A stretch of 64,000 nt of DNA, taken from assembly GCF_001039355.2 (NCBI RefSeq), contig NW_019775593.1, positions 32,969-96,968 of the forward strand, written 5' to 3'. Source of the stretch: Lingula anatina. Its lineage: Eukaryota > Brachiopoda > Lingulata > Lingulida > Lingulidae. Under the pieces are notes generated by a model, which saw only the letters and a list, made by a program, of their open reading frames with translations, had not been told where the DNA came from and made no database searches. Of the stretch, positions 17,664 to 30,400 are shown one piece after another; the stretch's first letter is position 1; every line of letters begins with the position of its first letter. A program made the translations under genes and the position numbers.

Positions 17664-17831
17664 CAGGGGCGGATCCAGAGAGATTTTATGACAGTCTTCC
17701 TAATTTTCTTTGTTGTTCCATTCTCCATTTTTGGCCGTCTTCCGACAGAAAAAATTACATACCCATCAATGTAAACTTGAAAAACTGACCGTCTTCTAGA
17801 AGACCCAGAAGACGGCCTCAATCCGCCCCTG
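17664..17831. mobile_element. 168-bp MITE with TTTAA target duplication
   Basis: The termini CAGGGGCGGAT and ATCCGCCCCTG are inverted repeats with at most one mismatch beyond the first 11 bases. The element is flanked by a perfect TTTAA duplication (17659-17663 and 17832-17836). Its interior is non-coding and includes a near-palindromic GTCTTCTAGAAGAC. It depends on an unseen transposase. Confidence 0.85.
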
Positions 17832-19464
17832 TTTAATATAGATGAAGTAATACAATATTATTAATAAAATGGGGTGACTAACATTTCAGGCTGTCTATAA
17901 ACTTTTACTTCTGTNGGTGCTTTCGGGTAATAAGGTTAATAATTGTAGCAATGCTTCATCACCATTGCCACTGAGAAAAAAATTAATACTGTGCGCTATA
18001 AGTTCTATTCATCGGATATTTTGAAAAAGGCAATTTTCCCCACTCTCTCTATTCACTCTACTCCGCGTTGTTTGGCTTTAAATAACACAAAAGACTAGCA
18101 CAGTGCTACTACTACATCCTGCATGTGTTGTAAGGAGCCTGTATAATGTCACACAAAACGTCGAGAGTGAATTATTTCAACCTGCACAATCTTATGCACA
18201 CGCCTTCCAATATTTAAAAACCAGACCTTAAAAACAATAAATGTCGTTTTTTCACTCTACTCATACTTTTAAGTATTTTATTATATTGAGACCATTTTGT
18301 ATTATATGTATTTAAAAGGAAGATTGAGAAGCGTGGATTGCCAAATAAATGAGCCTAAACTAACCCAAGAATCCCTCTCCAGCTGTTACATCCAGTAGGC
18401 CTTCAGGTGTAGGCGTGCTATATGGTATTTTAACTTTATGGGTAAATAGTAATGGTATGGGCGGGGTACTGAAGAGGAAGAAAATCGAATTGAAAAAGTT
18501 AGTTAAGCCCCCTTTACACTGGTCGGCTTCCTTTCTGTGTAATTTGTGCGACCATAAAAGTGGCATCGCTGTGGTCGTAATTAAGATGCACAAGCATCGC
18601 TCTGGTTGCAGAATGAATGATCAATGATCGGCCAGTTGTCGGTACGTAGAACATGAGCGATGATTTCCACCCAACTTACAACTTTAAAATTTTTCATCAC
18701 GCAAGTCTAGGCTTTTTTACTTTTTAAGGGTAACAAACGGTTTTTATGTAGCTGTGTTCCATTTTAATAAGCCTAAACCTTCGTTCTTACTACTTATAAA
18801 GTTTTTCAAAACGACAATTTTTCCCCGATATTGTATATTTTATACATTTATTGTCTAAATAAAACTTTATCTTATTCTACAGTTGCACTAACTCAGGAAT
18901 ATAATATTGCACGTAATCAAATTCACACAGAAGTACTAACGCACAGAGGTGATGGTCGTTCACATAATTGTCACATTTAAAGAAATAATCTGCTTATCGG
19001 CGGCAGTAAATTAACCTACAGTTTTGTACCTCCAATTTTTTTCGAGGAAAAAAAAAACAACAAAAGAAGGAGAGGATTAAAAAAGTTACTTTACTGTGCG
19101 ACTGCAGTGCGTCAATCTAGACATTTGATGCTCTGGTGTTTAATGTAAAGACCAACTTGTATGGGCCATCCCACAAAAAAGGTGAACTTTTTGAGTCACG
19201 TCAGTAACTGTTTAATGTGAGATTTTAATTCATGTTGATTATGCTATTTCTATATTGGATGTTATACAAAAGTTACACAAGATGTGTGCGTCAACTCTTT
19301 ATTTGTTTATTATTATTTTCTTGTAGAACGACTCGTAGATGGATTGATTGACAATACCAAGCCAGGCTCACCTAACACAATGGCACTGCAATGTCCTCCC
19401 ACAGGCGTTATAAATGTACGCAACTAATGCAACATTCACCCAGTCAGTACCTCCTCTGTAAACT

Positions 19465-19913
19465 AAGGGCGTATTCCCATAGATTTTAGATCAATCTATC
19501 CCTGTGGGGAGTCTCACTAGATTACTGTCAGATAATCCGGCTTAAATGTCCGTCCCGCCTACTACAAGCTGTAAGGGGGTAATTAACTTTCGTGCCCGCT
19601 CGGCTGACAGCTATTTGGCGTGAACCCGCAGGGAGTTAGGTCGATCTAGTTTGTATCGATCTCATCTCTGGGAGTAGGGTCTAAAGGTGCTTTCCCAGAG
19701 ATTTAGATCGATCTAAAGATTAAGTTTTAGATCGACCTAACTCCCTGGGGGTTCAGACTAAATTGCAGTCAGCCGAGCGGACACCATAGTTAATTACCCC
19801 TTTACAGCTTTTAGTAGGCGGGACAGACGCTTAAGCTGGCCAAACTGACAGTAATCTAGTGAGACTCCCCACAGGGATAGATCGATCTAAAAATCTATGG
19901 AAATGGGGTGTTA
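19465..19913. mobile_element. Foldback element B, about 450 bp
   Basis: Two inverted arms of about 220 nt fill the whole element. Shared blocks include GGGGAGTCTCACTAGATTAC, GGTAATTAACT, CCGCTCGGCTGAC and GGGAGTTAGGTCGATCTA. The last block resembles GGAGTTGGATCGATCTG in element A, so the two are probably related. It could form a long hairpin RNA if transcribed. Confidence 0.85.
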
Positions 19914-20233
19914 GTGTGGACACGGTAATATTATTACGTTTCAAAGTCACTGTTCGGAAGAGCAATTTACCACTAAAAATAACTTACGCTTATTAAGTGA
20001 ATATTTGAGTACATTACTGAATCCTTAAATCTGATCGGCTCTCACCACGATTTGTAGCGGTTGCATTTTCACAAATGACATTTTATATTGTTTATTGGTT
20101 CACTGGAGATGCATTAAATATGTACTGTTGCAGAGTGAAATAAGTGCTAGGTTTGCTCATGGGCCTACTAACATGCACCGTGCTGTTTGTAGATAGACAT
20201 CAAACACCAATCCTTTCCTTTCAAAATGGCACA

Positions 20234-20239
20234 TTTATT
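20234..20239 (-). terminator. Possible poly(A) signal of the E-protein gene
   Basis: AATAAA on the minus strand. Others occur at 20803-20808 and 20867-20872, so several 3' ends are possible; this is the most distal of the three. Confidence 0.35.
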
Positions 20240-22526
20240 TACTAGATGCTGATATATACAGGAACTCGTAGGTTTGAGTTGTAGTATGTATAGAGCCATT
20301 TTCAGGTGTACAAAGTAAGAAAATAGCCTTGCAGTATTCACAAGCACCCAAGGCACTGTTCCCTAGCTCTGTGTGGATACAACAGCAAAAGTTGGGAACC
20401 AGGGAAACCTCTCAGTACAAACTCCATGTACAGCTACTATGCCCTAGACATGTGCATCAACACAAAAGAAAAAAAAAACAATTTGTATCTTGCACCTTGA
20501 ATTAAAATTTTATCTTATCAAACTTTAATGTCTGTTCAATGCAAAGAACAATGTAATTTTATATTCATAAGTCACTTTGTTGCTTGACACATTCTTTGTT
20601 TTTGAAAAAAAAGTGCTTTCTTCCCATTTCTTAGTATACAATACAAATAACAATGGTATGGAAATATCATTTGTCAATTGTGCTTAAATGTAGATTGAAA
20701 TTCTCATACACACAAAGCCCTGCAAAAACATGCTTTTCAATAGCTATTTTCACAGACTATGGATGTCTTTTGGTAGGTGTAAGGTGCAAATCTTTACTGT
20801 TCTTTATTTTTTTGTAAATTCTGAAGTATCGAATGCAACATATTATTGGTGTACATCACACCCACTTTTATTTCAGCATCTCAATTGCTTGAAATGAAAC
20901 TACAACAGTAGATCCTGTGTAATGTATACATGGAGTTTGATGAGAATATGTCTTCACAATTTAGTTGAAAATTACTCTACATGCAACATTTACAGGCGAC
21001 AACAATAATAGCTTTGCATATATCAATTTACAAATTCATCATTGCATATATCTGCAACTTGATTTGATTAACAGAAGTTCATTCCAACTTTTCCTGCTAA
21101 ACCCAACATGAAAACCAACAAGGCCTTGATGACAAGTCACATTCTCACTAGCTATTCTGTAAAACAGGTCGTAGAAAAAACATTTTAGAGTGCATAGGGC
21201 TAAACATAATCCGAGTGACAGTAACAGCATGACTTAAGTATTTCTGTCGAAGGTCTACAGTGCCTGGTAACAAAGCAGAAGTTAAGCATTTCATGATACA
21301 AATGCTGACTAAACCTATGCTATACTAGGGTGCCTGTACATTGTCACTTTCAGTAAAGTACTTTAAATATTTTAATATATATATATTTATATATGCAGCT
21401 TCACAGTATCTCAATAAAATGATATGTGCAGCTTTTTTCAATGCACAAACAACATAAAAGAGTGCTTCATAAACTCATCAACATATCCATACTGGGTAAA
21501 AGGGATAAGATGTGTATAGATGAAAAATTCAATATGGAAGATATTTTTTTAAAAACATTTACACTCACAAATAATTCCCCTTTGCAGAGCATATAAAATG
21601 GTAATTCTAAAGAAAATGTACAACATGCAGATTGAAGCAAGGTTAATATATATAGTCTTTTCCTGCCAGAATATTGACATCAAAATGCCATACTCTTAGG
21701 CTGAATCTCAAGATAAGGAACAACTTGGGGAAGAAAAGGGGGGGGGGATCCTGGGCCAGGAGGGGTAAAATGAACACAACAGGGAAATGTTTAACTCCTT
21801 AAACTCTCTTACAACTAAAAAAGAGGGAATCTAAACCACTTACATGGATCAACTGAGTGCTGTTTTTTTTTTCAGATGATCCATAAAAATTATGACTAAA
21901 AATCAAAACTTTTATTTTCTTGGTCTTTGATGAGATATGGTGTTAACAATATTGATGGATTGATGAATTGTTTTCAACAAGGCCACTCTCCACATAACAT
22001 GCAGTGAAATCTCTCATATACATTATGCTCAAATTGCATGATTGTTTAGGGCACTAAAGGCATTCATTATAATGATGACAAGAAAGGGGGTATGAACATC
22101 GGCAAATGCCAATAAAACTAATGAATGTAAGGCATTTCAATCTAACACTACTAAATGCATATTTTAAAAAGATACACCATACATAACACAACTGTATGAT
22201 CAAGATTTTCTTATAAAATTAATTAACTGTTTTTCATGATATATGCAAAACAGTAATGAAGGACATCTTCACTTTTTTTCTTACATACTAATGGAGTAGC
22301 ATACTGGAGTACTGCTCTATTTACATTAACATAGGATGTCTATCGTTCCAACTTGGTGTGACATCCCACAGCTGGAGCACTATGGTTCTGCCTTCCTAAA
22401 TATACAATAAATATAGTCTAGCAGGCCCCTTAGCCTTACTGATGCTCTTTCAGGACCATCGCCTGTTCTGATTTTGTGTATAAATTGCCCTTGAAGAAAA
22501 CCTCAAGCACGGACTACAGGCTGTAA
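20240..22526 (-). other. Probable 3' UTR of the E-protein gene
   Basis: About 2.3 kb of AT-rich DNA after the stop at 22527-22529, without convincing ORFs. Long 3' UTRs are usual for this gene family. The boundary is inferred only from AATAAA positions. Confidence 0.5.
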
Positions 22527-22987
22527 TCAAAGTACGCTGACGGAGTGCACTGAATCCACAGCCGAGGTCGTTGGAGGCAATGAAATTAACTCTTGGCTAC
22601 TAGAGGGCACTGGGCTCGCCATGGCCTGTTCCTGCTGCGACAGTGGGGGTTCTGGAGGCGGCATGTTCTCTTCCTGTGACGTGAACGTAGGCATGTTGAC
22701 CGGAAGGGTCATAGTCTCTACTGTTCCCACACTGGAACCGAGTGATCCTAAACTACTGTCTGACATTTCTAATCCCTCCCCAGAGTTCATCTCACTCAAC
22801 ATGGCCGTATTGTGCAGGTTCAGCCCACTCAACATGTTGTTGTTGTTATTATTATGTGGGCTCACTCCAGTCAACATGTTGTTATTGTGAGGATTGACAA
22901 AACTCATGTAAGGAGGTGCATTTGGAGCATAGGACAAATCACTGGGCAACAGGCCTCCAGCAGCTCTGCGGCGTCTCATCGCATTAC
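22527..22987 (-). CDS. E-protein last exon (C-terminal tail)
   Basis: 461 nt, acceptor cctacag. It reads [20 protein letters not shown], then Asn/His runs ([12 protein letters not shown]), a Ser/Gly segment and a Pro/Gln-rich end ...SVHSVSVL with stop at 22527-22529. It is longer than the short tail of the vertebrate proteins. The NNN blocks come from a local AAC repeat. Confidence 0.9.
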
Positions 22988-25900
22988 CTGTAGGTTAAAA
23001 CATTCCAGTCAAGCCGTGGGTCTAGAAGGCAATAGATATAAAACAGTGTCAGTGACAGAGAGTAGCTAAACACATCTACAGCTTGACCTGCAAGACATCA
23101 GCATTATGTTCAAACAAAGTTGGTCAAATGATGATTTCTGATAAAAAATTTCCACTACTGATTTTTAAACAGTTATTATGTCCATTACTTCCCCCGCCCT
23201 AAAATCTCAACATCTTGGAACCAAATTCTTTAACAAAAATTTTATCAAACTTCTTCAAGTAATAGAGCCATGCTCTTGCATTTCTATTAAAACATTTTCA
23301 GTGAAGTTTCTACCTCAATCCCACTACAAATGAAGTGTTGGATAATTATCCTCACAGTTCATGTCAACAATGTGTGAAATTTTTTCAACAAAGTGTTAGA
23401 ACATGCAGCAGCATGTTATGTCTTGCAGGTGGGGAGCTACTGTCTACCACCCTACTACAAATAGGACACCTTGAATGGTGGCTAACAACTATCACATTAC
23501 AACATCTTGCGAACACTGGAAAAATACGGTCAAGCTCACGCTTGCAAAAATTAGCTGAAAATTTCAGCCTATAAGAGGTTTTGAATGAAATATGTTTTTA
23601 CTTTGCAAACTTAAAATTTGAAACTTTCAGCCAATGTATTTAAGGATTTGGCAAAAATTTTTATCCTTCCATGAGCCAGGATAGAATTATGAACTATGTC
23701 CATGAATTTTTTTCACAAAAATGGGGCAGTTAAAAAGTTACCTGGCATTCAGATTTTTGCTTTCATAATTTGAAGTTTTACCTTTAAAATATCTAAGTCT
23801 TAAATGACCAACATATACATACACACATCCGCCTCCCCTTGCACAATTCTGGGTCAATCCCTTACCTCATGGCTGACATCATGTTTCAAAGACCACATTA
23901 GCCAAAATGTAGACATTTTAAAACATTAACACCATGACTGAACACAACATTTGTTTTATACTACGTGCAGCAAGCTAGGATAAATGTACATATATAATCT
24001 TGAAAAACCTTCCCCTACTTCAGATTTGTGAGCACATCATCTCCATGACACATGCACCCAATTATAATCCCATCATGCTTCATGCCCGTCTTCACAATTG
24101 CTTGCAACAAAAAAAAAAAAAAAAAAAAAATACCTGCTTGAAGGGGGGAACAGTCTTATTGTGCCAGCCTGAGGTCCCCAGGACTGATTGCCAGGAAAGG
24201 GGGTTGGGGAGGGGGTTGGTGTTTTGGGGGTTAGATTGAAGCAAAGCAAAAAAGCGGTGCACAGTACCTTACCTGGCAGCCCGGGCCCTAGCTGATCCTG
24301 GCCCAGACCTGGCGCCCGTCCTGGCATCTCCTCCGCCTTCTCCTCTTCTCTTCTCTTTAAGCAAGCTGCTTTTGGGTTTAAATTACGTTCTGGAATGAGA
24401 CGTTATATCAATGTTATAGTACACATCCCCCTGCCTCCACATATAATTTTGTCACAACAATATGTACTCTACTGGGTACTCTCAAAGGCAGGAACTAATA
24501 TGATACTAAAAACAGAATGTTTTCCATTCAGAATACGATGAGGTAAAGTGAAATACATTATACTAAATACTAAGTAAAGAATCACTCAGTTATCTATCAT
24601 GCAATTCATTATAATGTTGAGCCAAGCTTAACTGTGTCACCCTTTACATTTCTTATTTAATTTTTTTTATTGTTCTGCCTTCCAAAATTGGAGTGTCTTA
24701 GGCAAATGATGGCAATATCAAATGTTTTCATTTTTTTCTACATCCATTAAATTGACTGAGGTGTCTTTTGGTGTCTGTGGAGTAGATCACCAGTCCACCT
24801 TAGTTTCCCTGGATGTTTACATGGGTACATATGTGATTACAATAAAACATATTGCTACTCGTTAAAAACTTACAAAATAGAACGAAAGTGGAAAATAAAA
24901 GGTGATCAGTAATTCAAGAGGTAGCAACAAAGAAAGATTTCAGAGATTAAGAGTACTCTTTGAAGTGAAAATTCTACACTGCCAACAGGCAGTTGCTAAA
25001 AAGTAAAGTTCAGATCAAATGTGATATGAATGAAGCTCTCCTTTTTTTTTCAATATCTTGGGCTTGTGCTCATCATTAGGTAGAATTTGTATAACTGGTG
25101 TCTAAAGTCAAAGCCATATATGAAACTACACAACAACAAAGTGGTGTCCAAACATGAATAACATTTTTTCTCTATATCGCATGCCTTAACATATAATTTT
25201 TTCTGTGCGGTGTTGGTCTATTGTAGAATGCACATAAAAAATTGTTGTGTTTTTTGGTAGGCCCACCTACCTTGCACTTGCTTCTCTAATGCAGTTATCA
25301 AAGTTACAGCTTGTTGCAAAATTGATAATTTAGTCTGGGGTTTGTCCATTTGTAAATGCAATGAGCACATGTGGCCCAATTCTTTGACAGCTTCATTGAT
25401 ATCACGGACCCGAATCCTAAGACAAAGAGAAGGCTTATCAATTCCAGCCCATGTACAACCGACAAATCAGCTGTCAAGGAAGTTCTACATCTCAAACCTA
25501 AGTCATACCCTCTGAGGACACTTCTGCAAGGTGATTCCATCACACAAATAAAAATCATTTTCAATCAGGTATGTACTTCCTCGACAGCCAGTTTGTCGTT
25601 CTACTTGACTGAGACATGCGATGTCTCAAATGGTTACCTCGGACTTGCTGTTCAAGTGATGTAATAACATTAACTGCTTGTTGTAAAATCATCAGCTTTG
25701 TAAGAGGCTGACTGCTGCCTGCGTGAATGGTCACCATATGACCAAGTTCCTTGAATGCTTCGTTTATATCTCGTACACGGATTCTAAGTGGAAAAATGGA
25801 AAGTCACAGGGGTGTCTTGGATCATTTGAATTAAAACACACACATACACACACAATGTGAGATGAGAAGCAGGAAAATATCCTCCTTTCATTTCATTGAT

Positions 25901-27420
25901 TCTGTGAACTGTAACATTTTCAAACTGATCACGTTTTTCCTTGTAATACACTATGTTCAACAAAGACAATTCCTAAAAACATGCTATACAGGTGGTAAAC
26001 ACAGGTGACCATGGCACACCAATTTCTCCCCGTAACTCACCTCTCTCGAACATTGTTGGCTTGCCTTCGCGCAGTCTGCACTTCTTCAGTGGGAGCGGCA
26101 GGACTAAAAAGATTACATGCCAAAATTAATATTAAATAGCGCAGCAACTCACCTTTCCCTCGCATTATTCGTTTGTTTCCGCACACGCTCTCGTTCCACT
26201 TTAGTTAACGGATCCTCATCCACATCCGAGCTGAAAAAGAGGCATTGAATAATGTTGGTCTTCACTAGAGACCCTAAAAAGTTCCACATATTATTATTTT
26301 TTTATCTAGATGTTAAAGAAAGATGGCACTATGTTACTATTGTTACATTTTGACATTTACAATTAATATACATTGCATATTAGTTTTAAAATGATGCTAC
26401 CACCATTTCTTTTCAAATTCTTACAAAATTGAAATTACAAGCATTTGAACAAAAATGAGCTAAACCATATAACACTTTCACTCAAGGCAAAGAGACCCTG
26501 TCCCAAAACTACCTTTTAATCAAATCAGAAAGCAGTGCATAAAGAAGAAGTTTTTAGTGTGCACACCAAACCAGAAAATAAATTTATTCTGAGACTTTAA
26601 CCTATTTCAGAATAGTAATGATGTTGTGCTTTGTGCCGTTTGACTTGATGTTGCCCCCACACTGCATCAAATAATTTAGGTACAATACAACAATATCATA
26701 ACTCTAATAGCAGGGTAAAGAATCACACATTCACTAACATTTAAACAAAGGATGAGTCTTTCTAATTTTCACACTCAAAATTGGCCTGATAATGCAAGGA
26801 AAATACTTGACCAAACTTTTTACAACTCCTTTTAAATCATGACCCAAAATTTCATTGAACCCCAAAAATCAACCTATGAACTACTTAAAAGTGACATTTT
26901 GTCAAAATTGCCAAATATTTTGACAGTGTGAAAATTATTCGGTCATCCAGCGTTCGATTCCCAGAGAAATCAAATGTATAACACACCTAGCTCCACCCTC
27001 TGTACTGGCATTGGATCTAAAAGATAAAACATGAAGTTAGTAAACATGGGTTCATACAGTTCATATATGCATGATATATCAGGGGTGAAGTGCAAGTTAG
27101 TAGAAGCATTCGCATAACATGTGGTTATAGATATTTTTTCACATAGAGGATCTTACTGTGAATTTGATTTCAAATGTTGCCTAATTATATCATATATGTG
27201 GAATGATGTGATAAGCTTTTATCAAGACGTGATCTACTTTTCTACAAATAAAGTCATTCCCAATTACTTTTTTTTTTCAACAAAATGGGACAGATACAGT
27301 TAATTTTTAAACTGGGATCTCTTTTTAAGTTCACAGGGAGAAAAAAAAACACTGGGGTCAACATCAAGCCACCTTCACCACAAGACAATAGATCTTTCAC
27401 TTAATTTTACTCATCTATAA

Positions 27421-27454
<34 letters not shown>

Positions 27455-30400
27455 GGTAAAATATTGTATTAACAAAATAATGAAAATAATAACACCTCCA
27501 TACTCACCGTGATCTTTTTGCAGGTGGTGCACCTGACGTTGATTTTGATGTGTTGGATGTACTGGACGTAGATGACGTGTTGGCGGTGGCACTGGTGGCA
27601 TCTTTACTCTCCGACTTGTCTACCTTCTCTACTTTTATATTGCCGTCTGTGGTCTTGTCAACTGAACCTAAAATATTACACGACACCACTTCTTTGACAC
27701 TGATCCAAGTACTCATAAAACATTTAAATAAATGTCAAAACTTTTAAATTAAGTTTGAAATGAAAAATTAAAAAAAAAAAAAAAAACATGAGGATTTTAT
27801 CTAACCATGACTTTTCATAACCAAATATATAAATCAGACAAAATAAAAACATAAAAATTCTACTTATGACCTTGACAAAAATAATTTCTTACTGAATTTT
27901 TCACAAAAATTAAATATCACAAACATGCAATCAAATTTCAAGATTAAATAAAAAATCTCCTCAAAATCTGTGGTCAGTCCATGTATGTTTGTGATGTTTA
28001 CATCATCACTACTCACCTATGGAGTCCTGCCTCTGCGTGGAGGTTCCTGTTTTGTTGCTTTCCTCTGGCAGTGAGGTGTGACTGCCGCTCTGAAACACCA
28101 CAAAAACATTCTTTTAAAAGTCACCTCATTATAACATGAAACTTGAGAATGCATACCCTCTTTTTTCCCCCCTCACTTAACAACATCAAGTTTTTATGCC
28201 CGTTTGCACCTAGCTGAACACGTACATTTCCCATCCAGCCATAGGCGGAGTAGTAGGCTGGATTGTTCTGAACTTGGCAAGAGCCAGGGACATGTGCTCC
28301 CCACGCGCAACCCGCACACCACATTTTACTGCAGCCCACAGTTGTCTAGGTTTGACATCAATCCTCTCGTCTTATCAGATAGATTTCAACATATAAAAAA
28401 ACATCCAAAGAATCTCTTCTTGGAACCTCAGATCCAACCACAGACCTGCCTGGAGTAGGGACTGAGCACATTTACAAAATGAAAATCCAAGAGAAACTCA
28501 AGTGTGTTTCATTCAAGCAGAAACGTGGTTTTTACATAGAGGTGAACTTAACTCTATTACATACAGCTGGGAAAAATTTGTGTTGGGCAGAAAAAAAATG
28601 TCGGACTCTCAGGGCTTCAGGTATAACCAAGATAAACAGGATTATAATTAAAAGCAGCCAAAATCCTTTGGTTCATAAAAACAGGTATATGGTGTAAATC
28701 AACATGTCCCAACATGGTTTATATTTTCACACACAACCGTCCACTGGTAGGTCCAGTTCTGGTCAACAAATGTACCTTGTAACTTCATGCAATCACCCAG
28801 TGCAGTGCCCCATGTAACTCAGCCATAACCAATTAACACTCATTCACTAAGTTGATGCTAACTTTTCAACAGTTCCAGAGCAAGCCCCACCTGGCTTTCT
28901 GCTCAAGTTGACTAACATGTCAATCAACTGTACACAGCCCAAAAAACCATCTTAAAAGCAGTAAAAAAATATCTAGAATTCTCATCACTTTTTAAAAAAT
29001 GCTCGACCATGCTCTTACTTTTAGGATTTTGCCAGAATAAAAAAGACACAGATGCAGGTTAGTGGTGACATTTGTTAACAATCAAATTCTCAAAGCTATC
29101 AGTTTCTTTGATTTAACTTGTGCGCTGTTCCTGTGCCGATCAGCTGGGGCAAATTATGGTGGGCACACTGCTTCCATTACTGCCACTACAAACGCCATAG
29201 TACTTGAATGTTAAGAAAATATTTTGAACAATTTTGGGAATGCACGGACTGGAGTTCACTGTGGGTGCATACTTCCATTTTTACAGATAACGCCCCTTAG
29301 AACTCCCTCCACATTTGCCTCTCATTCTTTCTCAATGCTTAGGTAATTGTTGATGTTATTGGTTACAAATTTTGTAAAATCACTTCCAGGCAAAAGGCAC
29401 TGAAAACTTTTGTTTTCAATTGTAAAAGGTGCTGAATGTTTTCCACATGAGCTCTCTGTCAAGAGTCGGGTCTGCTGTCAAGATCAATTTCTATTCCCAC
29501 TTCAACCACCCGTTTACCACAGACTTGCATCTGGTGAACAAATGTTGCTGTGTAAACTAGAGAAATTAACAAATTTCGAAAAAAAATAAAAAAAAATCCT
29601 GCTAGCTTTTCTTTTTAAGGTTTCATTTTTTCCCCTCAAAATAGATGATTGCAGTTTTTCCACCTCCCTCACATATATTATGATATCCTGTGAGATTGGA
29701 TCAAGTTACATCCAGTCCCTTACACTTCAAACTATATCTAGACCTTTTTCAGCCCTGCAGTTTTAGCCTGCTGTAAATCTATATCTAGACCTTTTTCAGC
29801 CCTGCAGTTTTAGCCTGCTGTAAATCTAAATTAAGATTTAATCTGTCCCAAAGAAAATAGTATTACAGGTTCTATAAGTAAGGTATGAACTTCAAGATTT
29901 TACAGAACACATTTTGTCAAATTTGAACAAAGGTCTGTGTTTCTATTACTAATATTTTCATTTACTTTCGTCAGCTCTCACTGACAGGGAAAATATCAGA
30001 TAACAACGAGAGGTAGGGACATTTAACTAGAAAGACTATAGATCTATTCATTATAAGACTGATATTGCAAGAGTAATTTGAGACAAGTGACGGTACGTGT
30101 CAAGTCCACAATAAAACCCTACTGAATCTGTCCAGCTAATTAATGGCACCAAAAACCAATTAGGCATTTTGTACAGTATATTCGGCTGTAATTGACTGAA
30201 GAAATAGTATGAACATACATTAATATACTGTGTTTCTCCTTAGGACGTAAAAAGCTGTTTATTAAAGTGTATGAAGTTATTTGCTGCCATGGTGCGGCAA
30301 GGGGGTGGGGTAGTTGGGTGGTGGTGGTGGTCGAGTATTTATCTGGGGGTTGAGTATTTAGGCACCATGAACAGAGGCCATTGCTGTCCTTACCAAGTGT

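Larger units (their letters stand above)
16736..20233. other. Intergenic region between the two minus-strand genes
   Basis: No supported exon. It contains the 168-bp MITE at 17664-17831, an ambiguous N at 17915 and the foldback element at 19465-19913. The 77-codon minus and 70-codon plus ORFs near 18360-18627 overlap each other and lack splice or conservation support. Confidence 0.5.

Noticed and set aside
24110-24131. Poly(A) run as the tail of a processed retrocopy
   Set aside because: No coding remnant or target duplication nearby; simple homopolymers are common in this window.
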